Shown here piece after piece: positions 44,454-53,821 of a DNA stretch of 64,000 nucleotides. Made by a program: the position numbers and the translations under genes. Source of the DNA: Candidatus Accumulibacter phosphatis (GTDB taxonomy: Bacteria > Pseudomonadota > Gammaproteobacteria > Burkholderiales > Rhodocyclaceae); the NCBI RefSeq assembly GCF_012939955.1, contig NZ_SPMY01000024.1, positions 16,578 through 80,577 of the forward strand, written 5' to 3'. Each line of letters starts with the position of its first letter. The first letter of the stretch is position 1. The notes under the pieces were generated by a model. That model saw only the letters and a list, made by a program, of their open reading frames with translations. It was not told where the DNA came from and did not search any database.

Positions 44454-45488
44454 TCAGGCCTGCGTGCTGACCCCGGCGGACTCAAAGCTGGCCATTTCGT
44501 TGAGGAAAGCGACGGCACTGCGGACCAGAGGCCAGGCCAGCGCGGCGCCGCTTCCTTCGCCAAGGCGCAGTCCGAGATCGAGCAAGGGCTCGGCGTGCAG
44601 GGCGCGTAATTGGGCCTGGTGACCCGGTTCGGCAGAGCGGTGACAGAAAACGCAATAGTCGCCAATCGCCGGAGCGATTTCGGCGGCGACCAGGAGTGCC
44701 GAAGTGACGATGAAGCCATCGATCAGCAGGAGCATGCCACGCTCGGCTGCGGCGAGCATGGCGCCAGCCATCATGGCGATTTCGAAACCGCCGAACTCGG
44801 CGAGCACGCTCAGCGCTGGTGCGCCAGGCGCCAGTGCCGCACGGGCCGCAGCTCGTGCCAGCAGTGCCTGTTTGCGTGCCAGTCCGGCGTCGTCGAGGCC
44901 CGTGCCGCGGCCGACGCAGTCGGCCAAGGGCGTGCCGGTGAGCTGATGGGTAAGCAGGGCTGCGGCGGCGGTGTTGCCGATGCCCATTTCGCCGAAACCG
45001 ATCACCTGGCAGCCGTCATCGGCGAGCTGGCGAGCGATCGCCGCGCCGCGCGCGATGGCCGCCTGGCAGTCGTCCTCGCTCATTGCCGCCTGCTCGATGA
45101 AGTTGTTCGTCCCGAAGCCGATCTTGGCGTCGACCAGGCCGTCGCGGGCGCCGAAGTCGTGCGCCACGCCGGCGTCGATGACCTGCAGTTGCAAGCCGTT
45201 GTGGCGAGCGAAGACATTGATTGCTGCGCCGCCGGCGAGGAAGTTCTCGACCATCTGCCAGGTCACTTCCTGCGGGTAGGCCGAAACGCCGGCACGGGCG
45301 GCGCCGTGATCGCCGGCGAAGACCAGCAGCTGCGGCTGCCCGAGGCTCGGCGTCAGCGATTGCTGCAGCTGGCCGATCTGCTGTGCCAGGCGCTCGAGTT
45401 GGCCGAGCGAACCGGGAGGTTTGGTTTTGCCATCGATGCGCGCCTGCAGCGCAGGAAGCGGGATCGTCGGCGGGATGGAGAAGTGCAT
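44454..45488 (-). CDS. cobT: Nicotinate-nucleotide--DMB phosphoribosyltransferase
   Basis: The 344-aa CobT activates the lower ligand of cobalamin by making alpha-ribazole phosphate. Motifs include [51 protein letters not shown] and [15 protein letters not shown]. It is divergent from cobU with 63 bp between them. No cobalamin riboswitch fits in that gap. Confidence 0.95.
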   Translation of the reverse strand: MHFSIPPTIPLPALQARIDGKTKPPGSLGQLERLAQQIGQLQQSLTPSLGQPQLLVFAGDHGAARAGVSAYPQEVTWQMVENFLAGGAAINVFARHNGLQLQVIDAGVAHDFGARDGLVDAKIGFGTNNFIEQAAMSEDDCQAAIARGAAIARQLADDGCQVIGFGEMGIGNTAAAALLTHQLTGTPLADCVGRGTGLDDAGLARKQALLARAAARAALAPGAPALSVLAEFGGFEIAMMAGAMLAAAERGMLLLIDGFIVTSALLVAAEIAPAIGDYCVFCHRSAEPGHQAQLRALHAEPLLDLGLRLGEGSGAALAWPLVRSAVAFLNEMASFESAGVSTQA

Positions 45489-45551
45489 CGTCTGGCGAGC
45501 CCCGGCAAAGGGTCGATTATACCCGCCCCGCGGCATGCTAATCTTCGCCGG

Positions 45552-46097
45552 ATGCGAGAACTGATCATTGGTGGAGCCCGTTCGGGCAAGAGTGTCCTGG
45601 CCGAGCGCCGGGCCAGCGAGAGTGGCCTGCAGGTGGTCTACCTGGCGACGGCGCAGGCGCTCGACGGCGAAATGTCGCAGCGCATCGCGCACCATCGGCA
45701 ACGGCGCCGCGCTGACTGGGGGTTGATCGAGGAGCCCGTCGATCTGGCCGCTGCCTTGCGCAGGCACGCGGCACCGGGCGTTTGCCTGCTGGTCGATTGT
45801 CTGACCCTGTGGTTGTCCAACCTGCTCTTTGCCGGTGACGCCGCGCGCCAGGTCGAAGCAGGCGAAAGCGTTTCCTGCCCGCTCTTTGCTGGCGCTACCG
45901 CCGCCCTGGTCGAGATCTTGCCGCATTTACCCGGGCAGATCATCCTGGTCAGCAACGAGGTTGGTTGGGGCATCGTACCGATGGCGGCGCTGTCGCGCCT
46001 GTTTGCCGACGAGCAGGGCCGCTTGAACCAGCGGGTGGCGGCGGTATGTGAGCGGGTGACCCTGGTGGTCGCCGGCTTGCCGCTGACCTTGCGTTGA
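45552..46097 (+). CDS. cobU: Adenosylcobinamide kinase / guanylyltransferase
   Basis: The 181-aa protein has the P-loop [12 protein letters not shown] at its start, [27 protein letters not shown] and [10 protein letters not shown], the CobU series. It phosphorylates adenosylcobinamide and attaches GMP, giving the donor for lower-ligand joining. The partner cobalamin synthase gene cobS is not in this window. Confidence 0.93.
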   Translation: MRELIIGGARSGKSVLAERRASESGLQVVYLATAQALDGEMSQRIAHHRQRRRADWGLIEEPVDLAAALRRHAAPGVCLLVDCLTLWLSNLLFAGDAARQVEAGESVSCPLFAGATAALVEILPHLPGQIILVSNEVGWGIVPMAALSRLFADEQGRLNQRVAAVCERVTLVVAGLPLTLR

Positions 46098-46152
46098 TCT
46101 TGCGTTGATCCGGCGCTGTTTTCGACAAGCGTGATGAGTGCTATTCTCCAGG

Positions 46153-46163
46153 TTGTCAGACAA
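46153..46163. promoter_or_regulatory. GntR-like palindrome upstream of the stress gene
   Basis: TTGTCAGACAA is a perfect inverted repeat matching the TNGT-N3-ACNA operator pattern of FadR-type GntR regulators; another TTGTC follows at once. It lies 30 bp before the usp start and just after a possible -10 (TATTCT). A repressor or activator site is inferred. Confidence 0.4.
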
Positions 46164-46192
46164 CTTGTCTGCCCAGCGAGGAGCAGTGAGCA

Positions 46193-46657
46193 ATGTACAA
46201 GCGAATCATGGTCGCCCTGGACCAGAGTTTCATGACCGACAGGGTACTGGAAACAGCCATCGAACTGGCCAAGAGCACCGGTGCGCAGGTAGCCATCTGC
46301 CATGCCATTGACGAAACCGTGCTTGCCCAACGTGATGTGGCGATGATGTTGCCGAACAGTGTCGGCAAGACCGAAGCACGTTTGCGCATGGGGGCTGAAG
46401 GTTTTCTCGGCAAGGCTGCCGAAAAGGCGCGCGCGGCCGGACTCGAGGTCGAGATCAAGGTCGTGGAGTCGGAGCAGAAACATGTTTCCGACATGCTCAT
46501 CGAGGCGGCGGCCGAATGGCGTGCCGACCTGCTGGTGGTCGGCACGCACGGCTGCCGCGGCATCGAGCGCTTTTTCGTTGGCAGCGTCGCCGAGCGCCTG
46601 GTTCGCAAGGGGCGCAGGTCCTTGCTGCTGGTGCGCGGCGAAGATCCGGTCGACTAA
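46193..46657 (+). CDS. Universal stress protein UspA family
   Basis: The 154-aa protein has the Usp fold: N-terminal YKRIMVALDQS and the ATP-binding loop GTHGCRGIERFFVGSVAERLVR (G-2x-G-9x-G-S/T) near the C-terminus, ending SLLLVRGE. It is ATP-binding type and cytoplasmic. It sits between cobU and cobQ but is likely transcribed on its own from a promoter near 46120-46147. Confidence 0.93.
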   Translation: MYKRIMVALDQSFMTDRVLETAIELAKSTGAQVAICHAIDETVLAQRDVAMMLPNSVGKTEARLRMGAEGFLGKAAEKARAAGLEVEIKVVESEQKHVSDMLIEAAAEWRADLLVVGTHGCRGIERFFVGSVAERLVRKGRRSLLLVRGEDPVD

Positions 46658-46660
46658 CGG

Positions 46661-48172
46661 TCACCACCTGTCGAGTTGAGCCGTGCACGGCGCGGGCAGC
46701 AGCGCTTGCGCTGGCAGCCAGGCCGCCAGCTGACGCAGGTCGAGGTGCGCTTCGACGGCGTCGGCGAGGCGATCGATGTCGGCTTCCCGGCGCTGCTGTG
46801 CGTCGAAATCCTGCCTTGGCCGGTGGCCTGCCCAGGTCAGCAAGGCGGCCAGTGCGGCTGGCGAGTCGAAGAGGCCGTGGCAATAGGTGGCCAGAATCTG
46901 GCCATCGCTCGATAGCGCGCCATCCGGCTGGCCGGCGAGCCGCAGGGCCGGGGTGGCCAGGGCCGCGCCCTGGGTGACGCCCATGTGGATGCGGTAACCG
47001 CTGACGCTCGCCGCGCCCGGCAGCAACAACTCGCCGCTGACGTTCTGCAAGGTTTTTTCAACGGCCAGCCGCGTTTCGTACTCCAGCCAGCCGAGTCCCG
47101 ACGAGCTGCCCGGAGGACCTTCGAGTCCCAGCGGATCGTGTAACTGGTGGCCGAGCATCTGCAGCCCGCCGCAGATGCCGATCAGCTTGCCGCCGTAACG
47201 CAGGTGCCGTCGGATCGCTTCCTCCCAGCCTTGCGCGCGCAGCCATGCGAGGTCGGCCTGCACCGCTTTTGACCCCGGCAGCACGATCAGGTCGCAGGCC
47301 GGTGCGGCCTCGTTGGGACCAATGAAACGAAAATCGACTTCCGGGTGGAAGCGCAGCGGATCGAGGTCGTTGTGGTTCGAAATGCGCGGGTACACCGGTG
47401 CCACCACACGCAGCGCCGTGTCCTTCTTGGCCAGTGCTGCGCGCGGCAAGGCGTCTTCGGCGTCGAGGTAGAGGCCGTGCAGGTAGGGCAGGACGGCGAG
47501 CACTGGCTTGCCGGTGCGCTCCTCGAGCCAGCGCAGGCCGCTTTCGAGCAGGCCGATGTCGCCGCGAAAGCGGTTGATGACGAAGCCCTTGACGCGCGCC
47601 TGTTCGGATGCCGAGAGCAGGTCGAGGGTGCCGCAGAGATGCGCGAAGACGCCACCACGATCGATGTCGGCGATCAGGATCACCGGGCAGTCGACGGCCT
47701 CCGCGAAACCCATGTTGGCGATGTCGCGGTCGCGCAGATTGATCTCCGCCGGGCTGCCGGCGCCTTCGACGAGCAGGCAGTCGTATTGTGCAGTCAGGCG
47801 CCGCCACGATTCGAGCACCGCCTGCATCGCCCGCGGCTTGTAGGCGTGGTAGTCGCGCGCGTCGAGGTCGGTCAGGGCCTTGCCGTGGATGATCACCTGC
47901 GCCCGCTTGTCGGTCGCCGGCTTGAGCAGGACCGGATTGAAGTCGGAGTGCGTCGGGATGCCGGCCGCCAGCGCCTGCAGCGCCTGTGCGCGGCCAATCT
48001 CGCCGCCGTCGATGGTGACCGCTGAATTGAGAGCCATGTTCTGCGGCTTGAAAGGCGCGACGCGCACACCGCGGCGGTGCAGGATGCGGCACAAGGCGGC
48101 GACCAGCGTTGTTTTGCCGGAGTCGGAAGTACAGCCTTGAACCATCAGGCTGGGGGTGGGACGCTCGTTCAT
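46661..48172 (-). CDS. cobQ: Cobyric acid synthase
   Basis: The 503-aa CobQ amidates four side chains of adenosylcobyrinic a,c-diamide. The N-terminal ATPase half has [18 protein letters not shown] and [10 protein letters not shown]; the C-terminal half is a class I glutamine amidotransferase with the nucleophile in [10 protein letters not shown] and the His in YCHGLFDSP. The start at 48172 is family-like; the frame is open further upstream. It converges on the stress gene. Confidence 0.95.
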   Translation of the reverse strand: MNERPTPSLMVQGCTSDSGKTTLVAALCRILHRRGVRVAPFKPQNMALNSAVTIDGGEIGRAQALQALAAGIPTHSDFNPVLLKPATDKRAQVIIHGKALTDLDARDYHAYKPRAMQAVLESWRRLTAQYDCLLVEGAGSPAEINLRDRDIANMGFAEAVDCPVILIADIDRGGVFAHLCGTLDLLSASEQARVKGFVINRFRGDIGLLESGLRWLEERTGKPVLAVLPYLHGLYLDAEDALPRAALAKKDTALRVVAPVYPRISNHNDLDPLRFHPEVDFRFIGPNEAAPACDLIVLPGSKAVQADLAWLRAQGWEEAIRRHLRYGGKLIGICGGLQMLGHQLHDPLGLEGPPGSSSGLGWLEYETRLAVEKTLQNVSGELLLPGAASVSGYRIHMGVTQGAALATPALRLAGQPDGALSSDGQILATYCHGLFDSPAALAALLTWAGHRPRQDFDAQQRREADIDRLADAVEAHLDLRQLAAWLPAQALLPAPCTAQLDRW

Positions 48173-48207
48173 CGTAGAATCCAGGTTTTCGCTGCTCCCA
48201 TTTTCGC

Positions 48208-49164
48208 ATGCCGACTGTGTTTTCCTCAGCCTTCCTTGCCGTTCAGATACCCGCCGCCCTCTTTCTGCCGCTCGCCGCGCTGGCCGGCGTCGGGCTCGAT
48301 CGACTGTTCGGCGAGCCGCGGCGCTGGCATCCGCTGGTCGGCTTTGGCGCCCTGGCCAACGCCGTCGAGCAGCGCTTGAACCTTGCTGGCGGACGCCGCC
48401 TGCGTGGCTTGCTGGCCTGGTCCTTGCTGATCCTGCCGCTGTTCGCTGTGGTCGAATGGCTGATTCCGGCGGGCTGGCCGGGTTGGCTGCTGCATGTGCT
48501 GTTGCTTGCCCTGGCGCTCGGCGCGCGCAGCCTCGGCGAGCACGCTCGGCGCGTCGCTGACGATCTGGCGAGCGGCGATCTGCTGCAGGCGCGGCAGCAC
48601 GTCGGCTGGATGGTTTCGCGGCAAACCGAAGATCTCGACGCTGCCGGCGTCGCCAGTGCCTGCCTCGAATCGACGTTGGAGAATGGCAACGACGCCATTT
48701 TCGGGGCACTGTTCTGGTTCGCCCTGCTCGGTGGGCCGGGGGCGCTGCTTTTTCGCCTGGCCAATACGCTCGACGCCATGTGGGGTTACCGCAACCCGCG
48801 TTTTGCCGACTTCGGCTGGGCGGCCGCGCGTCTCGATGACCTGCTCAACTTCGCTCCCGCGCGCTTGACCGCGCTTTCCTACGCCCTTTGCGGTCGCACG
48901 CGCAGCGCCTTGCGCTGCTGGCGCGAGCAGGCCGCAAACTGGAAGAGCCCCAACGCCGGCCCGGTAATGGCTGCCGGCGCCGGCAGCCTGGGAGTCGCCC
49001 TGGGCGGGCCGGCTTGCTATCACGGTCATGTTGAGGAACGACCGCCACTCGGGCAAGGCCGGCCGGCCGCTGGCGAGGATATTGCGCAGGCCTTGACGCT
49101 CGTCCGGCGCAGCATGCTGCTGTGGTTGGCGCTGCTCGTCTGCTGGGGCCTGGCGCGTGCTTGA
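48208..49164 (+). CDS. cbiB: Adenosylcobinamide-phosphate synthase CbiB
   Basis: The 318-aa protein has several membrane segments and the CbiB motifs [46 protein letters not shown] and [11 protein letters not shown]. It joins cobyric acid to an aminopropanol phosphate. Transcription diverges from cobQ and continues through cobD and btuF. Confidence 0.92.
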   Translation: MPTVFSSAFLAVQIPAALFLPLAALAGVGLDRLFGEPRRWHPLVGFGALANAVEQRLNLAGGRRLRGLLAWSLLILPLFAVVEWLIPAGWPGWLLHVLLLALALGARSLGEHARRVADDLASGDLLQARQHVGWMVSRQTEDLDAAGVASACLESTLENGNDAIFGALFWFALLGGPGALLFRLANTLDAMWGYRNPRFADFGWAAARLDDLLNFAPARLTALSYALCGRTRSALRCWREQAANWKSPNAGPVMAAGAGSLGVALGGPACYHGHVEERPPLGQGRPAAGEDIAQALTLVRRSMLLWLALLVCWGLARA

Positions 49165-50158
49165 ACATGGCGGTCGGCTGCGCGCCGCTGCCGAGCAGTT
49201 TGCGGCCTTCGGCGACTGGACGCTGGCCGACTGGCTAGACCTGTCGACCGGCATCAATCCGCATGCCTATCCGGTGCCGGCGATCGACCGGCGGTGCTGG
49301 CAACGCCTGCCGGAGGACGACGACGGTCTGGACGCGGCGGCTGCCGCGTACTATGGCAGCGAGCGGCTGCTCGCCTTGCCCGGTTCGCAGGCAGCGATCC
49401 AGCTGCTGCCTGCGCTCTTCCCGCCCCTGGCAGTGGCCTGCATGACGCCGATCTATGAAGAGCATCCCCAGGCCTGGCAGCGCGCCGGCCATCGCGTGCG
49501 CCGCCTGGAGAACGTTGCCTTGCCGCGCGCCCTCGCCGTGGCGACGCCGATGATCGTGCTTTGCAACCCCAACAACCCGACCGGCAGGCGTTTGCCGGCC
49601 GCCGAGCTGCTCGCTGCGGCACGGCAGTTGCAGCAGCGCGGTGGCTGGCTGGTGGTTGATGAAGCTTTTGCTGACGCCGAGCCCGAGAACTCCCTGGCCG
49701 CTCTGGCCGGTAGCCCCGAGCTACCCAATCTGATCGTCCTGCGTTCGCTCGGCAAGTTCTTCGGCCTGGCCGGGGCGCGCGTCGGTTTTGTCTTCGCTGC
49801 CGACGACAAGCTGGCGCTGCTGCGCGAAGCAATCGGTCCCTGGCCGCTGTCCGGTCCGGCGCGTGCCGTGGCCAGCCAGGCCTTGGCCGATCGCCGCTGG
49901 CAGGCACAGACGCGCCAGGAACTGGCCGCTGCCGCGGCGCGGCTGACGGTGCTGCTGCAGCCCTTCGGCGAGCTCGGCGGCACCGCCTTGTTCGTCAGCC
50001 TGGCGACGCCGCACGCGGCCTCGCTCTTCGAACACCTGGCGCGGCAGGCCATTCTGACCCGGTATTTTCCGGCGCACGGCTTGCTGCGCTGCGGCTTGCC
50101 CGGCCACGAGAGTGAGTGGCAGCGCCTGGCTTCCGCTCTCGCCACCTGGGTTGCCTGA
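49157..50158 (+). CDS. cobD: Threonine-phosphate decarboxylase
   Basis: The 333-aa PLP enzyme belongs to aminotransferase class I/II, with [28 protein letters not shown] and the PLP-lysine block [17 protein letters not shown]. It makes the aminopropanol phosphate used by CbiB. The GTG start overlaps cbiB by eight bases. It is named CobC in some organisms; histidinol-phosphate aminotransferase is the alternative, but the neighbours favour cobalamin. Confidence 0.9.
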   Translation: MLEHGGRLRAAAEQFAAFGDWTLADWLDLSTGINPHAYPVPAIDRRCWQRLPEDDDGLDAAAAAYYGSERLLALPGSQAAIQLLPALFPPLAVACMTPIYEEHPQAWQRAGHRVRRLENVALPRALAVATPMIVLCNPNNPTGRRLPAAELLAAARQLQQRGGWLVVDEAFADAEPENSLAALAGSPELPNLIVLRSLGKFFGLAGARVGFVFAADDKLALLREAIGPWPLSGPARAVASQALADRRWQAQTRQELAAAAARLTVLLQPFGELGGTALFVSLATPHAASLFEHLARQAILTRYFPAHGLLRCGLPGHESEWQRLASALATWVA

Positions 50159-50159
50159 T

Positions 50160-51069
50160 ATGCTTGCTGCGTCCTTGCGGCTCGCGCTTGCCATCTGCCT
50201 GCTGAGCAGCGTCGGTCTGCTGCACGCGGCGGAGCAGGCGGTCGAGGTGATCGATGATGTCGGCACCAGGTTGCGCCTCGCGCAGCCGGCGCAGCGCATC
50301 ATCAGCCTGGCACCGCACCTGACCGAAACGCTGTTTGCCGCGGGCGCCGGCGAGCGCATCGTCGGCAGTGTCGAGTACAGTAATTACCCGCCGGCGGCAG
50401 CCGCCATTGCGCGCGTCGGCAGTTACGCGCAGATCGACCTCGAACGCGTCATCGCGCTGCGCCCGGACCTGATCATCGGCTGGCAGAGCGGCAACGCCGC
50501 TGCCCATCTCGCGCGCTTGCGGGCACTCGGTTTCGCGGTCTACGTCTCGCAGCCCGACCGTATCGAGGACGTGGCCAGCGAGATCGAGCGCCTTGGCGTG
50601 CTGGCTGGCAGCAAGGCGGTCGCCGACGCGGCCGCGGCCAGCTTTCGCCAGCGTCTGGCCGCACTGCAGAAGCGCTACGGCCAGCGGCCGCCGGTGCCCA
50701 CTTTCTATCAGATCTGGAAGCAACCCCTGATGACCGTCGGCCGTCGCCAGATCATCTCCGACGTCATCCGCCTGTGCGGTGGCGAGAATGTGTTCGGCAG
50801 CCTCGAGACGATGGCGCCGACGGTGACTGTCGAAGCGGTCATTGCGGCCAATCCGGAAGCGATCGTCGCCAGTGGCATGAGTGAATCGCGCCCCGAGTGG
50901 CTCAATGACTGGCAAGGCTGGACGTCGATCAAGGCGGTAGCGCGCGATAATCTGTTCTTCGTCCCCCCCCGACCTGATCCAGCGCCACACGCCGCGCCTG
51001 CTCGAGGGCGCCGAATTGCTCTGCCAGCATCTCGAGACGGCGCGTAGCCGCCGGCCGCAAAAAAAATGA
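50160..51069 (+). CDS. btuF: Cobalamin-binding periplasmic protein BtuF, frameshifted at a C8 run
   Basis: The product has a signal peptide (LALAICLLSSVGLLHA) and the BtuF/FepB periplasmic-binding fold: RIISLAPHLTETLFAAGAG, VGSVEYSNYPPAA, LIIGWQSGN, FYQIWKQPLMTVG and ARDNLFFVPP. After VPP the frame degenerates to a stop at 51047. One base fewer in the C run at 50963-50970 gives DLIQRHTPRLLEGAELLCQH and a stop at 51069 (about 302 aa). It captures corrinoids for an importer; btuC and btuD are not adjacent. Confidence 0.85.
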
Positions 51070-51263
51070 GCGCGGTCTCCTTGCCACCAACGTCCCCAAC
51101 GTCCCCATGATCGCCATGACCTCCATTGCCTCGCCTTGCACCTTCTCTCGTGATCGCCTCGAGGCTGGGCGGCGGGCGTCCAACGCTGCGACGGCTGTCT
51201 CCCTGCCGGCGCCGCCGGGCGGCAGCGGCCTGAACCCGGCAACATTTCCTGTCGAGTAGAGAA

Positions 51264-52898
51264 ATGAAGCACTTTCTTTCCGCCGTGGCGGCGAGCCTCC
51301 TCGAAGCGCGGAGCAAGTTTCTCGTGCTCCTCCTCTGTGCCGCGTGGTTGGCCATGCTGGCCGGCACAAGGTCGCTGATGCTGCCTGACGAGGGGCGCTA
51401 TATCGGGGTTGCCTGGGCGATGCTCAGCAGTGGCGACTGGCTGACGCCGACCCTCGATGGCCTGCCGTATTTTCACAAGCCGCCGCTTTTCTACTGGCTG
51501 ACCGGACTGTCGCTGAAGCTCTTCGGGGTCAACGACTGGGCGGGGCGCCTGGCCTCTGTTTTTGGTGCCTTGGTCGCCGTCGGCGGGCTGTTCTTCTTTG
51601 TCAGGCGCTATGCCGAGCAACGCCTGGCGACCCTGGCGGTGGCGGTGCTGGTGACCCAGCCCATGTTTTTTGCCGGCGCCCAGTATGCCAATCTCGACAT
51701 GCTCGTCGCCGGCATGATCGCGGCGACCATCGTCTGTGGGGCGAGCGCCATTCTGCGCCTCGCTAGCGGCCAGTCGTATCGCCCTGCGCTGGCCGCAGCC
51801 TACGTTTTTGCTGCCCTGGGCGTTCTTGCCAAGGGCTTGATCGGCTTTGTCCTTCCCGGCGCGATCCTGCTGGCGTGGGTGTTGTTGCGCAAGCGTTACC
51901 GCTTGATCCCGGCGCTGCTGTCGCTGCCGATGATCGGCCTCTTCTTTGCTGTTGCTGCGCCGTGGTTCGTCTGGATGCAGATCTTGTACAGCGGTTTCTG
52001 GGACTACTTCTTCGTCTATCACCACTTCCAGCGCTTCTCGCAGACCGGCTTCAGCAATGCCCAGCCCTTCTGGTTCTATGTCCCGGTGCTGCTTCTCGGC
52101 GCGCTGCCGTGGTCGCCGTGGATCGTGCGCGCCTGCTCCTGGAAGTTCCTGGTGGACCCGGCGAGGGTCGAGATCCGCAGCCTGATGCTGGTGTGGATGC
52201 TCGGCATTCTCGTCTTCTTCTCGCTGCCGAATTCAAAGCTCCTCGGCTACGTCCTTCCGGCGCTGCCGCCGCTGGCCTTCCTGATCGCCGACGTGCTGCT
52301 TGGCTGGCTGCAGCAGCGCAAGGAGGTGGGAACGGATGGACTGGAGGGGCAGGAGCCGCAGGCGTCGCGCGCCGAGCGCTCGCTCTATCTGGGCGGCAGC
52401 CTGCTCCTTGCCGGCAGCCTGTGCGTTTCCTTGATTGCTCTGGTGCTGGTGTTTGATTCGACCTCGACGAGAAGCTTGAGCAAGCAGGTGGCGCCCTTGT
52501 ACAGCCCCGACGAGCAGATCGTGATGATCGACGAGTACGAGTACGACCTGCCCTTCTATCTGCGGCCCGAGAACGACGTCTGGGTGGTCAGCGGCTGGCA
52601 GGATGTGGCGGCGATTGCGGCCCACGACAACTGGCGCAAGGAGCTCTATGACGCTGGCCAGTTTGACCCCGCAAGAATGCGTGCCGTCCTGCTTCTCCCC
52701 GGCGAGTTCGTGGCGCGATTGTGCGCCTACAGCGGCGCTTCCTTGTGGGTGTGGGGGAAAACCGCGCAGGCGCAGCGCTATGCATTCCTCCCCGAGCAGG
52801 CGATTGCATTTGCCGATGAAAAACGAACCGTCTGGAGGCTCGACGCCGAGCAGCGTCGGCAGCTCAAGGACTGCCAGGCGGCGACGCCTGGCGGCTGA
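51264..52898 (+). CDS. ArnT/PMT-like membrane glycosyltransferase
   Basis: The 544-aa protein has about ten to eleven membrane helices and the GT83/PMT-type first loop: LMLPDEGRYIGVAWAMLSSG, then WLTPTLDGLPYFHKPPLFYW, with the catalytic acidic pair (DE). A C-terminal soluble part follows (DEYEYDLPFYLRPENDVWVV). Relatives transfer sugars such as aminoarabinose from undecaprenyl phosphate to lipid A or proteins. No arn biosynthetic genes are near, so the sugar is unknown. Confidence 0.85.
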   Translation: MKHFLSAVAASLLEARSKFLVLLLCAAWLAMLAGTRSLMLPDEGRYIGVAWAMLSSGDWLTPTLDGLPYFHKPPLFYWLTGLSLKLFGVNDWAGRLASVFGALVAVGGLFFFVRRYAEQRLATLAVAVLVTQPMFFAGAQYANLDMLVAGMIAATIVCGASAILRLASGQSYRPALAAAYVFAALGVLAKGLIGFVLPGAILLAWVLLRKRYRLIPALLSLPMIGLFFAVAAPWFVWMQILYSGFWDYFFVYHHFQRFSQTGFSNAQPFWFYVPVLLLGALPWSPWIVRACSWKFLVDPARVEIRSLMLVWMLGILVFFSLPNSKLLGYVLPALPPLAFLIADVLLGWLQQRKEVGTDGLEGQEPQASRAERSLYLGGSLLLAGSLCVSLIALVLVFDSTSTRSLSKQVAPLYSPDEQIVMIDEYEYDLPFYLRPENDVWVVSGWQDVAAIAAHDNWRKELYDAGQFDPARMRAVLLLPGEFVARLCAYSGASLWVWGKTAQAQRYAFLPEQAIAFADEKRTVWRLDAEQRRQLKDCQAATPGG

Positions 52899-52957
52899 GC
52901 GCGAAAGCGCTGCGCACAGGCATGGCGCAGCCCGCTTTTCAAGCTGCTGCCAAGCCG

Positions 52958-53755
52958 CTACGGCAGCAGCTCGATCCAGGCGGCGATCGTCGCCGCCCCA
53001 GCCTGCCAATGGGCGTCGAGCATCAGGGTATGGCCGGCGGCCGGAATGACGGCCTCCTGCGCCTGCCAGCGGCTGCTGGTGAAGCGTAGCAGGCTCGCCT
53101 GGAAAACTGCGTCGGCCTCGCCGCCAACAACCAGAACCGGCAGCTTCGGCCGGCGTCCGCCGATGCGCATCGCCAGTAGCGTCAGATCGAGGAGGGCGCG
53201 CCGGGATTCGGACTGGAACAGCTTTCCGAAGCGGAGCAGATCCTCGGTTTTCGTGTCGCGTGAGTAGTACACGTCGCGTATCGTGCGCAATGTTTTCTCG
53301 CTGTACTCGCCCTGCGTGGCGCGCGCCTGCTCGCCGAAGAACGACGGTTGGCTGCAGGCGATGTTCATCGTCGCACCAAGAATGCCGCCGGGCGGTACCG
53401 GCGCCATCAGGATCGCGGCTTGCGCCGGCTGCTGTTCAAGGACGCGCTCGACGACGACGCAGCCCATCGAGTGTCCGATCAGGATCAGCGGCTCCGCGAT
53501 CCCTTGCGCGACCTGCGTGACGTCTTCGACATAGTCGTCGAGCCCGAAGGAGTCGAGCCGCTCGCGGCCGTCGCTGGTGCCGTGGCCGGCGAGATCAAGC
53601 GCCCGGCAATCGAAACCGAGACGGCTGAAGTAAGGTAGGAAGTAGGCGTCCCAGCAGCCCGCCGTGGCGTAGCCGCCATGGACAAAAAGGAGCCGCGGCG
53701 AACGCGTCGGGCCGACGGCTGGTCGGTGCAGGGTATGGATTCGTCTGGTTTTCAT
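52958..53755 (-). CDS. Alpha/beta hydrolase
   Basis: The 265-aa protein has the oxyanion-hole motif LLFVHGGYATAGCWD, the nucleophile elbow GHSMGC (serine), an acid in VVGGEADAVFQA and the catalytic His in PAAGHTLMLD. No signal peptide is seen. The substrate is unknown; similar proteins are esterases or lipases. The start at 53755 is chosen over a longer frame with non-conserved residues. Confidence 0.88.
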   Translation of the reverse strand: MKTRRIHTLHRPAVGPTRSPRLLFVHGGYATAGCWDAYFLPYFSRLGFDCRALDLAGHGTSDGRERLDSFGLDDYVEDVTQVAQGIAEPLILIGHSMGCVVVERVLEQQPAQAAILMAPVPPGGILGATMNIACSQPSFFGEQARATQGEYSEKTLRTIRDVYYSRDTKTEDLLRFGKLFQSESRRALLDLTLLAMRIGGRRPKLPVLVVGGEADAVFQASLLRFTSSRWQAQEAVIPAAGHTLMLDAHWQAGAATIAAWIELLP

Positions 53756-53821
53756 GCCGGCTTCGACTTTAGCACGGGCCGGCCTTGGACCTGACTGAGC
53801 AGGGGCAGACTGGCGCAAGTT

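Noticed and set aside
44610..45551. Long forward open frame upstream of cobU
   Set aside because: It is antisense to cobT; cobU proper begins at 45552 with its P-loop, so the extension is an artefact of high GC.
45489..45551. Cobalamin riboswitch between cobT and cobU
   Set aside because: The gap is 63 bp, too short for the roughly 200-nt aptamer, and no B12-box-like sequence is seen.
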